Notes: generated by a model from the sequence alone, not told the origin. DNA of 64,000 bases from Cupriavidus sp. P-10 (GCF_003402535.2 NZ_AP025170.1:248001-312000), one strand, 5' to 3'; positions 42,479 through 52,697 are shown, counted from the first letter of the stretch. Program-made: numbers and translations.

Positions 42479-42499
42479 GCGGCAGCCCCATTCGATCGT

Positions 42500-43264
42500 T
42501 CAGTGCCCGGCACACACCGGGCAGTCCGGCGTGCGGGCCAGCCGCATCGTGGTCCATTCCATTGTCAGCGCGTTGACCATCAGCAGCCGGCCCGCCAGGC
42601 TCTCGCCCACGCCGGCCAGCAGCTTGAGCGCCTCGGCTGCCTGCACCGTGCCGACCATGCCAACCAGCGGCGCGAACACGCCCATGGTGGCGCAGGCCAC
42701 TTCGGGCGCGGGCTCTGCCGGCGGGAACAGGCAGGCGTAGCAGGGCGCTTCGGGCTGGCGCCGGTCGAACACGCTGATCTGGCCGTCGAAGCGCAGCGCG
42801 GCGCCTGACACCAGCGGCACCTTGTGGCGCACGCAGGCGCGGTTGACGGCCTGGCGCGTGGCGAAATTGTCGCAGCAGTCCAGCACCACGCTGGCCGAGG
42901 CGACCAGCTGGTCGAGCTCGGCATCGGCCACGCGCGCGGGTACCGTGACGATGTCCAGCCCCGGGTTGATGCGCAGCATGCCTTCGCGCGCGGAGTCGAC
43001 CTTGGGCCGGCCCACGTTGGCGGTGGTGTGGATGATCTGGCGCTGCAGGTTGGTCAGGTCGACCTCGTCGTTGTCGACGATGGTAATGCGGCCTACGCCG
43101 GCCGACGCCAGGAAGGGCAGCGCGGCGGCGCCCAGGCCGCCGGCGCCGATCACCAGCGCATGGCCGGCGAGCAGGCGGCGCTGGCCTTCGATGCCGAGCT
43201 CGTCCAGCAGGATGTGCCGGGAGTAGCGCAGCAGTTGTTCGTCGTTGAGGCCGTCGTCGCTCAT
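42500..43264 (-). CDS. moeB: MoeB/ThiF-family adenylyltransferase
   Basis: E1-like enzyme that adenylates the C-terminal glycine of a sulfur-carrier protein (MoaD or ThiS); 254 residues. Motifs are the Rossmann GAGGLGAAALPFLASAGVG, IVDNDEVDLTNLQRQIIH, and zinc-binding pairs CYACLFPP and CPVCAGH. The acceptor cysteine region is EVACATMGVFAPLVGMVGTVQA. It is the third gene on the minus strand after gpmA and ctpA and converges with selU. Whether it serves molybdopterin or thiamine synthesis cannot be told without a neighbouring carrier gene. Confidence 0.9.
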   Translation of the reverse strand: MSDDGLNDEQLLRYSRHILLDELGIEGQRRLLAGHALVIGAGGLGAAALPFLASAGVGRITIVDNDEVDLTNLQRQIIHTTANVGRPKVDSAREGMLRINPGLDIVTVPARVADAELDQLVASASVVLDCCDNFATRQAVNRACVRHKVPLVSGAALRFDGQISVFDRRQPEAPCYACLFPPAEPAPEVACATMGVFAPLVGMVGTVQAAEALKLLAGVGESLAGRLLMVNALTMEWTTMRLARTPDCPVCAGH

Positions 43265-43311
43265 GAAATCTCTCTACTGCGAGTTCGAAAGTGGAGGCCA
43301 TTGAGACCCCC

Positions 43312-43354
43312 GCCCTCTCCCCCGGCCCCTCGCCCGCAAGCGGGAGAGGGGAGG
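43312..43354. repeat. CCCTCTCCC palindrome unit between moeB and ctpA
   Basis: Another copy of the stem-loop family: CCCTCTCCCCCGGCCCCT then CGCCCGCAAGCGGGAGAGGGG. It is a single unit located ahead of the ctpA stop on the minus strand, that is, at the ctpA 3' end. Confidence 0.65.
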
Positions 43355-43361
43355 AACACGC

Positions 43362-44969
43362 TCAGGGCGCCTTGCCAGTCGGCGTCCCCAGCGGCTCGCC
43401 GATCGGCGCGCTCGCCGGCGGCTGCTTGCCCGGGGCCGGCGCGGCCGGCTTGGCGGCCGGAGCGCTGGTGCCCTTGGTGCTGCTCTTGCCCGACGGCTTC
43501 GCCGCCTTGCCGTTGTCAGCCGGCGGGTTGGTCTCCAGCTTTGACTTGGAGCGCTTGACCGGCTGGCCGTTGAGCTGTGCGATCGCCTGCTGCAGCATGA
43601 AGTCGTCGGTCGAGCCGAATTCCACCGGCTTCTTGCGGCGGTCCTTCTCGCGCTCTTCCGGCGTCTTCTTCGCGTTCTCTTCTTCCAGGCGGCGCAGTTC
43701 CTCGACACGGCGCTGCTCGCGTTCGGTCATCTCCGGCTCTTCCGATTCCTGCTTGTTATGCAGGTGGCGCTCGGTGTCGATCTCGCGCGTGATCAGCGCG
43801 TCGTCCGGATCGCCCTCGGGGTTCTGGTCGACCGGGATGTCCGGGCGGATGCCCTTGGCCTGGATCGACTTGCCGCTCGGCGTGTAGTAGTACGCGATGG
43901 TCAGCTTGATGCCGGTGTCATTGGTCAGCGGCCGCACCGTCTGCACCGAGCCCTTGCCGAAGGTGGTCTTGCCCATGATCTGCGCGCGGTGGTGGTCCTG
44001 CAGCGCACCCGCGACGATCTCGGAAGCCGAGGCCGAGTAGGCGTTGGTCAGCACTACCATCGGGATCTTCTTGTACAGCGCGGGCAGGCTCTTGAGCGGA
44101 TCGTCTTCCAGCGACGACAGGCGGTAGTTGTTGTACGACGCCTTGTAGGTACGCTTTGCATCGGGCACCTGGCCGTTGGTCGAGACCACGGTGGCGTCTT
44201 CCGGCAGGAAGGCCGCCGCCACGCCGACCGCGCCTTGCAGCACGCCGCCGCCGTTGTTGCGCAGGTCCAGCACCAGGCCCTTCATGTTGGGGTTCTTCTG
44301 CGCCAGCTCGGCCAGCTTGCGCGACAGGTCGGCGACGGTGCGCTCCTGGAAGCTGGTCAGGCGCACCCAGCCGACATTGTTGTCGAGCATCTTGGCCTTG
44401 ACCGACTGCACGCGGATCTCGGCGCGCGTGATCGAGACCGGGAAGGTGCGTTCCTCGCTCTTGCGGTAGATGGTCAGCGTAACCTTGGTGCCCGGCTCGC
44501 CGCGCATGCGCTTGACCGCCTGCTCCAGCGGCAGGCCGCGCACCGGCTTGTCGTCGATGCGGGTGATCAGGTCGCCCGGCTGGATGCCGGCACGGAACGC
44601 GGGCGTGTCCTCGATCGGGTTAATCACCTTGACCAGGCCTTCTTCCTGCGAGATCTCGATGCCCAGGCCAGCGAAGCGGCCGCGGGTGCCTTCCTGCAGT
44701 TCCTTGAAGTCCTTCTCGTCCAGGTAGGACGAATGCGGGTCGAGGCTGGCGACCATGCCCTTGATGGCTTCGGTCAGCAGCTTCTTGTCATCGACCGGCT
44801 CGACGTATTCGCGCTTGATTTGCCCGAAGATATCGGCCATCAGCCGCAGCTGGTCCAGCGGCAGGGGGCCTGATGTGTTCTGTGCGGTCGCCGAGATCTG
44901 CAGCGTGGCGAGCACGCCGGCGACGAGTCCGACAGAAACTAGACTGATGTTCTTGAGCGTCTTGCGCAT
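43362..44969 (-). CDS. ctpA: S41-family carboxy-terminal processing protease CtpA
   Basis: Periplasmic PDZ protease, 535 residues. A signal anchor (ISLVSVGLVAGVLATLQISATAQ, about 8-30), an N-terminal helical region, a PDZ domain (about 95-180, GLGIEISQEEGLVKVINPIEDTPAFRAGIQPGDLI), and the S41 core with LVLDLRNNGGGVLQGAV, catalytic Ser in TNAYSASASEIVAGAL and Lys in MGKTTFGKGSVQT. After the core a 130-residue charged and then Pro/Ala/Lys-rich tail follows. It lies downstream of gpmA on the same strand (201-bp gap). Physiological substrates unknown. Confidence 0.93.
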   Translation of the reverse strand: MRKTLKNISLVSVGLVAGVLATLQISATAQNTSGPLPLDQLRLMADIFGQIKREYVEPVDDKKLLTEAIKGMVASLDPHSSYLDEKDFKELQEGTRGRFAGLGIEISQEEGLVKVINPIEDTPAFRAGIQPGDLITRIDDKPVRGLPLEQAVKRMRGEPGTKVTLTIYRKSEERTFPVSITRAEIRVQSVKAKMLDNNVGWVRLTSFQERTVADLSRKLAELAQKNPNMKGLVLDLRNNGGGVLQGAVGVAAAFLPEDATVVSTNGQVPDAKRTYKASYNNYRLSSLEDDPLKSLPALYKKIPMVVLTNAYSASASEIVAGALQDHHRAQIMGKTTFGKGSVQTVRPLTNDTGIKLTIAYYYTPSGKSIQAKGIRPDIPVDQNPEGDPDDALITREIDTERHLHNKQESEEPEMTEREQRRVEELRRLEEENAKKTPEEREKDRRKKPVEFGSTDDFMLQQAIAQLNGQPVKRSKSKLETNPPADNGKAAKPSGKSSTKGTSAPAAKPAAPAPGKQPPASAPIGEPLGTPTGKAP

Positions 44970-45170
44970 GAGGGCTGCCTGAACGTGTACGGAATGTACG
45001 TTTGGGGATTATGCCGGCTGCGGGCGCCCGGCGCCGGGGAGACCGGCATGGCGGGGCGCTTGTGTCCGACAGTATAAGGGCGAGCGGAAAAATGGACCTG
45101 CCACGTCCCGGTTCAGGGTGGGCGGCCGCACACCGGCGCACAGGCGCCGCCACGGCTGCCCGGGCGGGCG

Positions 45171-45917
45171 TCAGCGCGCCTTGCCCTGGTTGGCCACGGC
45201 CGCCAGCGAAGCGGCGATGGCGTCCTGGTCGCCCAGGTAGTAGTGGCGGATCGGGCGCAGGTCGGCGTCCAGCTCGTACACGAGCGGGGTGCCGTTGGGG
45301 ATATTGAGTCCAACGATATCGTCATCCGAAATCTGGTCCAGGTACTTCACCAGCGCGCGGATGCTGTTGCCGTGCGCGGCAATGACCACACGCCTGCCGG
45401 ATTTGATGTCGGGAGCGATAGATTCGTTCCACAGCGGCATCACGCGGGCCACCGTGTCCTTCAGGCATTCGGTCAGCGGGATCTCGTTGCGCGGCACGTT
45501 GGCATAGCGCGGATCGTCGAACGAGGCACGCGGATCGGTCGGTTCCAGTGCAGGGGGCGGCGTGTCATAGCTGCGGCGCCACACCAGCACCTGCTCGTCG
45601 CCGAACTTGGCGGCGGTCTCGGCCTTGTTCAGGCCGGCCAGCGCGCCATAGTGGCGTTCGTTCAGGCGCCATTCGTTGCGCACCGGGATCCACATCAGGT
45701 CCATTTCATCCTGCACATGCCACAGGGTGCGGATGGCGCGCTTGAGCACCGAGGTGTAGGCGATATCGAAGTCGAAGCCGGCTTCCTTGAGCAGTTTGCC
45801 CGACTGGCGGGCCTGTGCGGCGCCGGTCTCGGTCAGGTCGACGTCGACCCAGCCGGTGAAGCGGTTTTCAAGGTTCCAGGTCGATTCGCCGTGGCGGATA
45901 AGGACAAGCTTGTACAT
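45171..45917 (-). CDS. gpmA: 2,3-bisphosphoglycerate-dependent phosphoglycerate mutase
   Basis: Glycolytic/gluconeogenic interconversion of 3- and 2-phosphoglycerate; 248 residues, exactly the family length. Phosphohistidine His9 is in [36 protein letters not shown] and the second catalytic His in [17 protein letters not shown] are intact. The upstream frame, much longer, is a shadow of the rhodanese gene region. It is divergent from the rhodanese gene (180-bp gap) and leads gpmA-ctpA-moeB. Confidence 0.95.
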   Translation of the reverse strand: MYKLVLIRHGESTWNLENRFTGWVDVDLTETGAAQARQSGKLLKEAGFDFDIAYTSVLKRAIRTLWHVQDEMDLMWIPVRNEWRLNERHYGALAGLNKAETAAKFGDEQVLVWRRSYDTPPPALEPTDPRASFDDPRYANVPRNEIPLTECLKDTVARVMPLWNESIAPDIKSGRRVVIAAHGNSIRALVKYLDQISDDDIVGLNIPNGTPLVYELDADLRPIRHYYLGDQDAIAASLAAVANQGKAR

Positions 45918-46097
45918 GTTGCTGCTTCCAGAGAGTAGGTAACCTGCGTGCGTCCGCGCCGTCACCTGTTCCAAAGTGCTCCATGGGCGCCCCATGTCTC
46001 GGACAGGCGACAATGGCGGGTGGCCCACTGCGGCAGGCCCCGGACGCCAAACCGCGTATTTTATAATGCCGCCGACCCAACCTACCGGAAAGCCAAC

Positions 46098-46511
46098 GTG
46101 AATTTCTTTGCCGACTACAACAACCTCGCCCTGATCGCCCTGGCCGTGGTCTCCGGCGGCCTGCTGGCCTGGCCTGCGATCTCGCGCAGCACCGGCGCCA
46201 AGTCCGTCAATACGGCCGCCGCCACCCAGCTGATCAACAAGCGCGGCGCGGTCGTGGTCGACATCCGCGAGCCCGCCGAGTACGCCAAGGGCCACTTGCC
46301 CCAGGCCAAGAGCGCTCCGCTGGGCGACCTCGCCACGCGCGCCGCGGGTCTTGCAAAGGACAAGGCGGCCCCCATCATCGTGGTATGCCAGAACGGCCAG
46401 CGCGCAAGCAAGGCCCAGGCAGCGCTGAAGGAAGCCGGTTACAGTGAGATCTATGCGCTCGAAGGCGGCATCGCCGCCTGGCAGCAGGCAGGTCTGCCGC
46501 TGGTCAAGTAA
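46098..46511 (+). CDS. Membrane-anchored rhodanese-like protein
   Basis: A 137-residue protein starting at GTG, 4 bp after a GGAAAGCCA site; no ATG fits. One N-terminal transmembrane helix ([20 protein letters not shown], about 8-27) is followed by a single rhodanese domain with [20 protein letters not shown] and the active-site loop [11 protein letters not shown] carrying the catalytic Cys. A TATAAT-like -10 lies at 46062-46067. It precedes grxC by 165 bp, an order found in many beta-proteobacteria. A role in sulfur transfer or redox maintenance is likely. Confidence 0.88.
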   Translation: MNFFADYNNLALIALAVVSGGLLAWPAISRSTGAKSVNTAAATQLINKRGAVVVDIREPAEYAKGHLPQAKSAPLGDLATRAAGLAKDKAAPIIVVCQNGQRASKAQAALKEAGYSEIYALEGGIAAWQQAGLPLVK

Positions 46512-46676
46512 GCCGCCGATGGCGCGGCTTTTGCATTGATCGCAGAAGCCGGGTGCCGGCCCTCGTGGTTGTCGGCAACCGGTCGCCGGCGCTGATCGGC
46601 CGTATTCCGCCGTATCCGCCACAAGGCGCACCGCCCGCCGGGTCGTGCGCCGCACTCGCATTAAAGGAGAACCCAC

Positions 46677-46934
46677 ATGGCCCGCGTCGTCATGTACAGC
46701 ACCATGGTGTGCCCGTATTGCAATATGGCTGAACGCCTGCTCAAGTCCCGCGGGGTCGAGACGATCGAGAAGATCCTGATCGACCGTGAACCGGGCAAGC
46801 GCGAAGAGATGATGTCGCGTACCGGGCGCCGTACGGTGCCGCAGATCTACATCGACGAGACCCATGTGGGCGGCTTCGACGATCTCTCGGCGCTGGACCG
46901 CAAGGGCGGCCTGTCGCCGCTGCTGGCGGCCTGA
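46677..46934 (+). CDS. grxC: Glutaredoxin 3
   Basis: An 85-residue glutathione-dependent disulfide reductase. The active site CPYC (Cys12, Cys15) is in [17 protein letters not shown]; the cis-proline segment [21 protein letters not shown] binds glutathione. AAAGGAG lies 9 bp ahead of the ATG. In relatives, secB directly follows; here a group II intron sits between them. Confidence 0.95.
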   Translation: MARVVMYSTMVCPYCNMAERLLKSRGVETIEKILIDREPGKREEMMSRTGRRTVPQIYIDETHVGGFDDLSALDRKGGLSPLLAA

Positions 46935-48151
46935 TCGCGCTGCCGGTCGGAACTCTCTGATTCCTGGCCGGCCGGGGCGCCGGCGCGGGTGAAATCGCCA
47001 CCCGCGTCATGTACCATATGCGCTTTCGTGCGACACGCACTCTCGTGTCCGGGTAGCTCCAACGTAAGGAGCATCGACCTTTGTCGGGACAAGGGGAAGG
47101 CTTCGGCCCTCCCCGTCCAATCCCGACCATTACTTGCTTAGACGAACCCGGCCGGTAAAGCCGTGAGGAGTCCGTTGTGTTGTGGGAAGGCCGGCGTATT
47201 GGCTGCCCTGCAGCTTGCTTTCTGCTGGATGAACATCCAGCCATTGCCCAAGGGCGGGGACGCTCGCCTTTGGGCGAGTTCTCTGTCTGAATAGCGCAGC
47301 GGCATCTTTGCTACGCTAATGGTACATAGCATTCAAACCGATCCAGATGGGTCGGCGCTACGTTCTTTGGGATGGTGGTCCGGCTCGTACGAGCCCCCGC
47401 CGTCAAGCGCTCGCCCGTATGGGAGCACCTGAGTGGGAAGTGAGGTACCGGAGCGCAGCTCCATGCTTTATTGTTCGGTCGAGTACGTCCGCGAGGGCGC
47501 CTTGATAGAGAACCTGCTATGCGACTAGCAGTAGCCTAGGGAGACATGCGTCACTGGTAACGGTGGGGTGTGAAGCTCTCCTGACAACGTAGCCCCCGAA
47601 AGGGTGCCCATGGACCGTGAGGTCCGTAGGTAGAAAACCGAAGCAGCATCGGTTTAGGAGCTAGGCTGGCTGGTATGGGCAACAAATGTGAACTGCTGAT
47701 AAACGCCGTGAATATGACGGTGCTTAAGCTACTAAGTGGCACTAACCAAAACGGTATGTGGTCGGATATTCCGCTGGAAGCTCGGAATACGTCGTCACTT
47801 GACCACCGGCGAAGAGGCAGGTCCTAACCCAGTCGTGTAAGGCATGGGGAACGTGGTAAGCCCGTATGGCTGCCAGAGTGCCATTTGGCTCGGGCAGGCG
47901 AACCGCAAGGAACGCTGTTGGCTGTGCGGGTATGGGAGGTTGGAAAAAGCGAATGCCGGGCTGTAATGGTCCGGATAGGGATTGAGACATCATCCCACGC
48001 GAAAGCGGGCAGACTTCCAACTGGTCTACTCGTCGCAAGACGACTGACTGAACTCGCTTGTTTAAATTTTCTTCCCTTGTGGGACAACATGTCCCGCAAG
48101 GGGCATGTTGTCTCTCGATGTTGGGGAAGATCCTCAAGATAGGAGGGCAGC

Positions 48152-49852
48152 ATGGAAGCATTGATCCGCGAGGATGAATCTGCGCCTTCCGGCGTACCGC
48201 AAAGATGGGGCGACATTGACTGGCGCCGCGTCGACCGGAACGTTCGGGTAATGCAGATTCGAATTGCGAAGGCAACACAGGAAGGGGACTGGCGTAGGGT
48301 GAAAGCCTTGCAGAGGTCCTTGACCCGCTCGTGGTCCGCCAAGGCATCGGCGGTACGGCGAGTGGCGATGAACCAAGGTGCGCGGACGGCGGGAGTCGAT
48401 CGCGTAGAGTGGGAAACGCTTGAAGACCGATGGGAAGCCATCGGGCGGTTGAAGCGCCGGGGGTACCGACCTCTGCCATTGCGGCGGGTCTATATCCCCA
48501 AGGCGAACGGGAAGAAACGCCCTCTGGGCATTCCTACCATGCACGACCGAGCCATGCAGGCGCTGTATCTGCTGGCGCTGGAACCGGTGTCCGAAGGGAC
48601 GAGCGATCCGAACTCTTACGGGTTTCGTATTAATCGTTCGACTCATGATGCCATGGTCCAGCTATTCGTATCCCTATCCCGGCGCATCTCCGCGGCGTGG
48701 GTTCTGGAGGCGGATATCAAAGGGTGCTTTGACCATATCAGTCACGACTGGCTGGAGCGCAATGTCCCAATGGACAAAGCAATCCTTCGGAAGTGGTTGA
48801 AGGCTGGCGTGGTATTTCAGGGCCAGTTTCAGGCGACCGACGCTGGAACACCACAGGGGGGCATTATTTCCCCGACTCTGGCAAACGTGGCGCTGAATGG
48901 GTTAGAGCGGCAACTAGTGGAGTTTCTTGAGGCAACACTAGGAGTTAATCGAACCCGGAAGTTGAAGGTGAATGTTGTGCGCTACGCGGACGACTTCGTG
49001 ATCACTGGCAGTACGCCGGAGATCCTAGAAAACGAAGTGAAGCCGTGGGTGGAACAGTTCCTGGCAGTACGGGGGCTGACGCTATCGACGGAGAAAACGC
49101 GGATCGTCAACATCGCCGACGGCTTCGACTTTCTGGGGTGGAATTTTCGGAAGTATTCGGAAAAGCTGCTTATCAAGCCGGGCAAGAAGAACGCGAAAGC
49201 GTTCTACAGCAAGGTTAAGGAGGTCATCAGTGTCAACAAGACGGCCAAGCAGGAGAAGCTGATTCGACTGCTGAATCCGATGCTAAGGGGCTGGGCACAG
49301 TATCACTGCCCGGTGGTCGCGAAGGCGGCGTTCACCCGAATGGAGAACCTGATCTTTAAGGCTCTATGGAGGTGGGCAAAACGGCGACATCGAGGGAAGA
49401 ACTCCGAATGGGTGCGAAAGAAGTATTACGCCTCAGCGGGAGACCGGAACTGGGTGTTCGGAACCACTGCAGTGAACAAGGCGGGTGAACGCTACCGGTT
49501 GGAGTTGTACTCGATCCCGGGTACGCCCATACGGAGGCACAAGAAGGTGCGGGCGGACTACCATCCGTTCGACCCGGCGCAGGAGATGTATGGCGAGAAA
49601 TTGCGGCAGGAACGCATGGCAGATCGCATGTCGTACCGAAAGCAATGGGCAAAGCTGTACGTTTCTCAGCGAGGCTTGTGCGTGGTGTGTCAAGGCGAGC
49701 TTACCGACGAAACTGGATGGGATGACCATCACATCGAACCCCGGATTCTCGGGGGCTCAGATGCTCTAGGAAATCGCGTATTGCTGCACCCCGATTGCCA
49801 TGTCCAAGTTCATCACTACGGTAAAATTGCTGTGAAGCCGGTATTTGATTAG
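48152..49852 (+). CDS. ltrA: Group II intron-encoded protein (reverse transcriptase/maturase with HNH)
   Basis: A 566-residue multifunctional protein that aids intron splicing and retrohoming. An RT N-terminal region is followed by finger-palm motifs: RRVYIPKANGKKRPLGIPTMHDRA, AAWVLEADIKGCFDHISHDWL, AGTPQGGIISPTLANVALNGLE and the catalytic YADD (278-281). The maturase X domain (about 350-450, LLNPMLRGWAQYHCPVV) precedes an HNH endonuclease (CVVCQGELTDETGWDDHHIEPR, PDCHVQVHH). AGGAGG lies 6 bp ahead of the ATG. The presence of En suggests mobility to double-stranded target sites. It resembles chloroplast-like class members; the frame is intact. Confidence 0.94.
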   Translation: MEALIREDESAPSGVPQRWGDIDWRRVDRNVRVMQIRIAKATQEGDWRRVKALQRSLTRSWSAKASAVRRVAMNQGARTAGVDRVEWETLEDRWEAIGRLKRRGYRPLPLRRVYIPKANGKKRPLGIPTMHDRAMQALYLLALEPVSEGTSDPNSYGFRINRSTHDAMVQLFVSLSRRISAAWVLEADIKGCFDHISHDWLERNVPMDKAILRKWLKAGVVFQGQFQATDAGTPQGGIISPTLANVALNGLERQLVEFLEATLGVNRTRKLKVNVVRYADDFVITGSTPEILENEVKPWVEQFLAVRGLTLSTEKTRIVNIADGFDFLGWNFRKYSEKLLIKPGKKNAKAFYSKVKEVISVNKTAKQEKLIRLLNPMLRGWAQYHCPVVAKAAFTRMENLIFKALWRWAKRRHRGKNSEWVRKKYYASAGDRNWVFGTTAVNKAGERYRLELYSIPGTPIRRHKKVRADYHPFDPAQEMYGEKLRQERMADRMSYRKQWAKLYVSQRGLCVVCQGELTDETGWDDHHIEPRILGGSDALGNRVLLHPDCHVQVHHYGKIAVKPVFD

Positions 49853-49872
49853 TCATATATTTTGAGAGGCTT

Positions 49873-49906
49873 GAGCCGTATGCGGGGAAACTCGCACGTA
49901 CGGTTC
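49873..49906 (+). ncRNA. Group II intron domain V
   Basis: The 34-nt catalytic hairpin of the intron: arms GAGCCGTATGCGG and CGCACGTACGGTTC around GGAAACT, with the usual bulge. It lies 20 bp after the intron protein stop. Confidence 0.92.
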
Positions 49907-50036
49907 TTAGGGGGGAGCATAACCAGAAATGGTATGCTCCTACCCTCCCACTTTTCCAACCGGGCACCGGCCAGTCCTTGCGCCTAGCAGACGCTGCCGC
50001 CGCCGCGCCCAACGCCCATCCTCCCGGAAGCCTTTC

Positions 50037-50555
50037 ATGAGCGACCAGCAAAACACCCAGCAGGACGATCAACCCTTCTTCAACATCCAGCGCGTCTACC
50101 TGAAGGACATGTCGCTGGAGCAGCCCAATTCGCCCGGCATCTTCCTGGAATCGGAAGCCCCGTCGGTGGAAGTGCAGGTCAACGTCGGCGCTTCGCAGCT
50201 GCAGGAAGGCATCTTCGAGGTGGTCGTGACCGGCACCGTGACGACCAAGGTGCAGGACAAGGTGGCATTCCTGGTGGAAGCGCACCAGGCCGGCATCTTC
50301 GATATCCGCAACGTGCCGGTGGAGCAGCTGGACCCGCTGCTGGGCATCGCCTGCCCGACCATCCTGTACCCGTACCTGCGCGGCAATATTGCTGACGTGA
50401 TCACCCGCGCCGGCTTCCAGGCCATCCACCTGTCGGAAATCAACTTCCAGGCGCTGTACGAGCAACGCCTGCAGGCGGCCATGCAGGAAGCCCAGACGGC
50501 CGAAGGCGGCACGAGCGGCATCGTGATGCCCGACGGCAGCCAGGCCCGCCACTGA
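50037..50555 (+). CDS. secB: Protein-export chaperone SecB
   Basis: Tetrameric cytosolic chaperone that keeps preproteins unfolded and hands them to SecA; 172 residues. [23 protein letters not shown] is the family start after an acidic/Gln-rich leader; [45 protein letters not shown] is the core. CGGAAG precedes the ATG. It lies 86 bp after the intron and ends in a terminator. The intron must splice or be passed if transcription comes from grxC; the original intergenic sequence downstream of the intron may hold its own promoter. Confidence 0.96.
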   Translation: MSDQQNTQQDDQPFFNIQRVYLKDMSLEQPNSPGIFLESEAPSVEVQVNVGASQLQEGIFEVVVTGTVTTKVQDKVAFLVEAHQAGIFDIRNVPVEQLDPLLGIACPTILYPYLRGNIADVITRAGFQAIHLSEINFQALYEQRLQAAMQEAQTAEGGTSGIVMPDGSQARH

Positions 50556-50584
50556 GCGAGCGGCCCGACGCGCCATGCTACGGA

Positions 50585-50607
50585 ACGGGGCTGCGGCCCC
50601 GTTTTGT
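50585..50607 (+). terminator. Rho-independent terminator after secB
   Basis: Stem ACGGGGC/GCCCCGT with 4-nt loop followed by TTTTGTTT, 30 bp after the secB stop. Confidence 0.85.
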
Positions 50608-50652
50608 TTGTGCGCATGTTTGAGCGCCTGATTTCTTTCCGATCGAGCTGCC

Positions 50653-51669
50653 ATGAAACTGACCTTTCTCGGTGCCGGTGCCTGGGGCACCGCCCTCGCC
50701 AGCCATGCCGCGGCCACCAATGACGTGGTGCTGTGGGGGCGCGATGCCGCGCAACTGGCGGACATCGCCGCGACGGGTGAAAACGCTGCCTACCTGCCCG
50801 GTGTGAAGCTGTCCGGGCGGTTGGCGGTGCAAGCCGATTTCGAGCAAGCGGTGGCCCATGCCGCGGACGACCCGGGCGGCATCGTGGTGGTCGCCACGCC
50901 GGTCTCCGGATTGCGTGAAATGACGCGCCGGCTGGCCACGCGCAGCACGCGCCCGGTGTCGATGCTGTGGCTGTGCAAGGGCTTCGAGGCCGGCACGCAC
51001 CTGCTGCCGCACCAGATGGTGCGCGGCGAACTGGACGCCGCCGGCCGCACGGAAGGCTTCGACTACGGCGTACTGACCGGTCCCAGCTTTGCGCGCGAAG
51101 TCGCGCAGGGCTTGCCGTGCGCGCTGACGGTGGCGGGCAACGTGCCGTCGCTGGCGGAGCGGGCGCAGCAGGCTTTCCACCACCACGCCATGCGCATCTA
51201 CGGCAGCGACGACCTGACCGGTGTCGAAGTCGGCGGCGCGGTCAAGAACGTGCTGGCGATCGCCACCGGGGCCAGCGACGGGCTCGGCCTCGGATTGAAC
51301 GCGCGCGCCGCGCTGGTGACGCGCGGGCTGGCCGAGATGACGCGGCTGGGGCTGGCGCTGGGCGGACGGGTCGAGACCTTCATGGGGCTGGCCGGTGTCG
51401 GCGACCTGATCCTGACCGCGACCGGCGACCTGTCGCGCAACCGCAAGGTCGGGCAGCAGCTGGCCGCCGGGCAGAGCCTGGAGCAGATCCTGGCCGGCCT
51501 GGGTCACGTGGCCGAAGGCGTGCGCTGCGCGCAGGCCGTGACCGAGCTGGCCGCCGCGCATGGCGTCGAGATGCCGATCGCGCGCGCGGTGTGCGCCGTG
51601 CTGTTCGATGGCCTGGGCGCCGCCGATGCGGTTGCGCAATTGCTCCAGCGCGACGCGCGCGATGAATGA
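50653..51669 (+). CDS. gpsA: Glycerol-3-phosphate dehydrogenase [NAD(P)+]
   Basis: Reduces dihydroxyacetone phosphate to sn-glycerol-3-phosphate for phospholipid synthesis; 338 residues. Rossmann motif [42 protein letters not shown], catalytic Lys in [39 protein letters not shown], and [22 protein letters not shown]. Start by MKLTFLGAG. It follows secB, the standard order, and precedes a Bug protein gene. Confidence 0.95.
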   Translation: MKLTFLGAGAWGTALASHAAATNDVVLWGRDAAQLADIAATGENAAYLPGVKLSGRLAVQADFEQAVAHAADDPGGIVVVATPVSGLREMTRRLATRSTRPVSMLWLCKGFEAGTHLLPHQMVRGELDAAGRTEGFDYGVLTGPSFAREVAQGLPCALTVAGNVPSLAERAQQAFHHHAMRIYGSDDLTGVEVGGAVKNVLAIATGASDGLGLGLNARAALVTRGLAEMTRLGLALGGRVETFMGLAGVGDLILTATGDLSRNRKVGQQLAAGQSLEQILAGLGHVAEGVRCAQAVTELAAAHGVEMPIARAVCAVLFDGLGAADAVAQLLQRDARDE

Positions 51670-51708
51670 CGCCGTGCGCGCTCCAATCCCCCTGAAGAGA
51701 TTTTCCGC

Positions 51709-52686
51709 ATGCCTACCCGCCGACACGCGCTGATCGCGCTTGCCGCCGCCTGCGCTGCCGGCGCTTCCGCCGGCGTGCTGGCGCAACCATGGCCCGCGCA
51801 CCCGATCCGCATGGTGGTGCCGTTCCCGCCGGGCTCGTCGCCCGACCTGATCGCCCGCATCGTCACCGAGAAGCTGGCGGCCGCGCTGGGCCAGCCGGTG
51901 GTGATCGAGAACCGGCCCGGTGCCGGCGGCAATATCGGCACCGGCATGGTGGCGCGTGCCGCGCCGGACGGCTATACGCTGCTGTTCACCATCAACGGCC
52001 CGCTGGTCACCGCGCCAACGCTGTCGCGCCACCTGAACTATGACCCGTTCCGGCAACTCGCCCCGGTGACGCTGGTGGCCACCTCGCCCAATGTGCTGGT
52101 GGTCGACGCGCGGCTGCCGGCGCATAACCTGCGCGAGTTCATCGCGCTGGCCAAGTCGAAGCCGGGCGCGCTGAACTATGGCTCGCCCGGCAACGGCAGC
52201 GCGTCGCACCTGGCGATGGAGCAGCTCAAGGCCATGGCGGGGGTCGACCTGCAGCACGTGCCGTACCCCGGCTTCCCGCAGATCACCACGGCGATCGTGG
52301 GCGGGCAGGTGCAGGCGGGCTTCATGGTGCCGGCCATTGCGATGCCGCAGGTCAATGCGGGCAAGCTGCGCGTGCTGGCGGTGACGACGACCGGCCGCAC
52401 CGCGGTGCTGCCGTCGGTGCCGACAGTGGCGGAGTCGGGCTATCCGGGTTTCGAGGCGATCTCGTGGCAGGCCGTGCTGGCGCCCGCCGGTACGCCACAG
52501 CCGGTGATCGATCGTCTCTATCGTGAACTGGTGGCGATCATCGGCAGCGCCGACGTGCGCGACAAGATGCGGGCGCAGTATTTCGTGCCGGCCGGGACGG
52601 CGCCGGCGTCGCTGCGCCAGACCATGGTCAGCGAGAAGGCGCGCTGGGACAAGGTCATCCGCGCTGCGGGCGTGCAGCCGGAGTAG
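51709..52686 (+). CDS. Tripartite tricarboxylate transporter (Bug) substrate-binding protein
   Basis: A 325-residue periplasmic binding protein of the Bug/TctC family, which is greatly expanded in Burkholderiales. The N-terminus is a signal peptide with a twin-arginine-like RRHALIALAAACAAGASAGVLAQ; cleavage is after residue 26. Family motifs are WPAHPIRMVVPFPPGSSPDLIARIV, VVIENRPGAGGNIGTGMVARAAPDGYTLL and VPYPGFPQITTAIVGGQVQAGF. AGAGATTTTCCGC precedes the ATG. TctA and TctB membrane partners are not adjacent, as is usual for orphan Bug proteins. Ligand unknown (organic acids or amides in the family). Confidence 0.92.
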   Translation: MPTRRHALIALAAACAAGASAGVLAQPWPAHPIRMVVPFPPGSSPDLIARIVTEKLAAALGQPVVIENRPGAGGNIGTGMVARAAPDGYTLLFTINGPLVTAPTLSRHLNYDPFRQLAPVTLVATSPNVLVVDARLPAHNLREFIALAKSKPGALNYGSPGNGSASHLAMEQLKAMAGVDLQHVPYPGFPQITTAIVGGQVQAGFMVPAIAMPQVNAGKLRVLAVTTTGRTAVLPSVPTVAESGYPGFEAISWQAVLAPAGTPQPVIDRLYRELVAIIGSADVRDKMRAQYFVPAGTAPASLRQTMVSEKARWDKVIRAAGVQPE

Positions 52687-52697
52687 GGGGCAGGGGC

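Larger units (their letters stand above)
47028..49951 (+). mobile_element. Group II intron (bacterial, IIB-like), apparently complete
   Basis: Begins with GTGCGAC (the GUGYG 5' consensus) and ends after a textbook domain V (49873-49906, GAGCCGTATGCGGG...CGTACGGTTC pattern) and a domain VI hairpin (49909-49945) with bulged A at 49942. The 3' end is placed at AC (49950-49951), uncertain by a few bases. The ribozyme part before the encoded protein is about 1.1 kb without other genes, GC visibly lower than in flanking DNA. It is inserted in the grxC-secB intergenic region in the direction of transcription. Confidence 0.92.

Noticed and set aside
45918..46865. 564-residue form of phosphoglycerate mutase
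   Set aside because: The internal ATG gives the exact family length of 248; the upstream part is antisense to the rhodanese gene.
47028..48151. Protein genes in the first 1.1 kb of the intron
   Set aside because: Only short frames without motifs; the region is the structured ribozyme part (domains I-IV).
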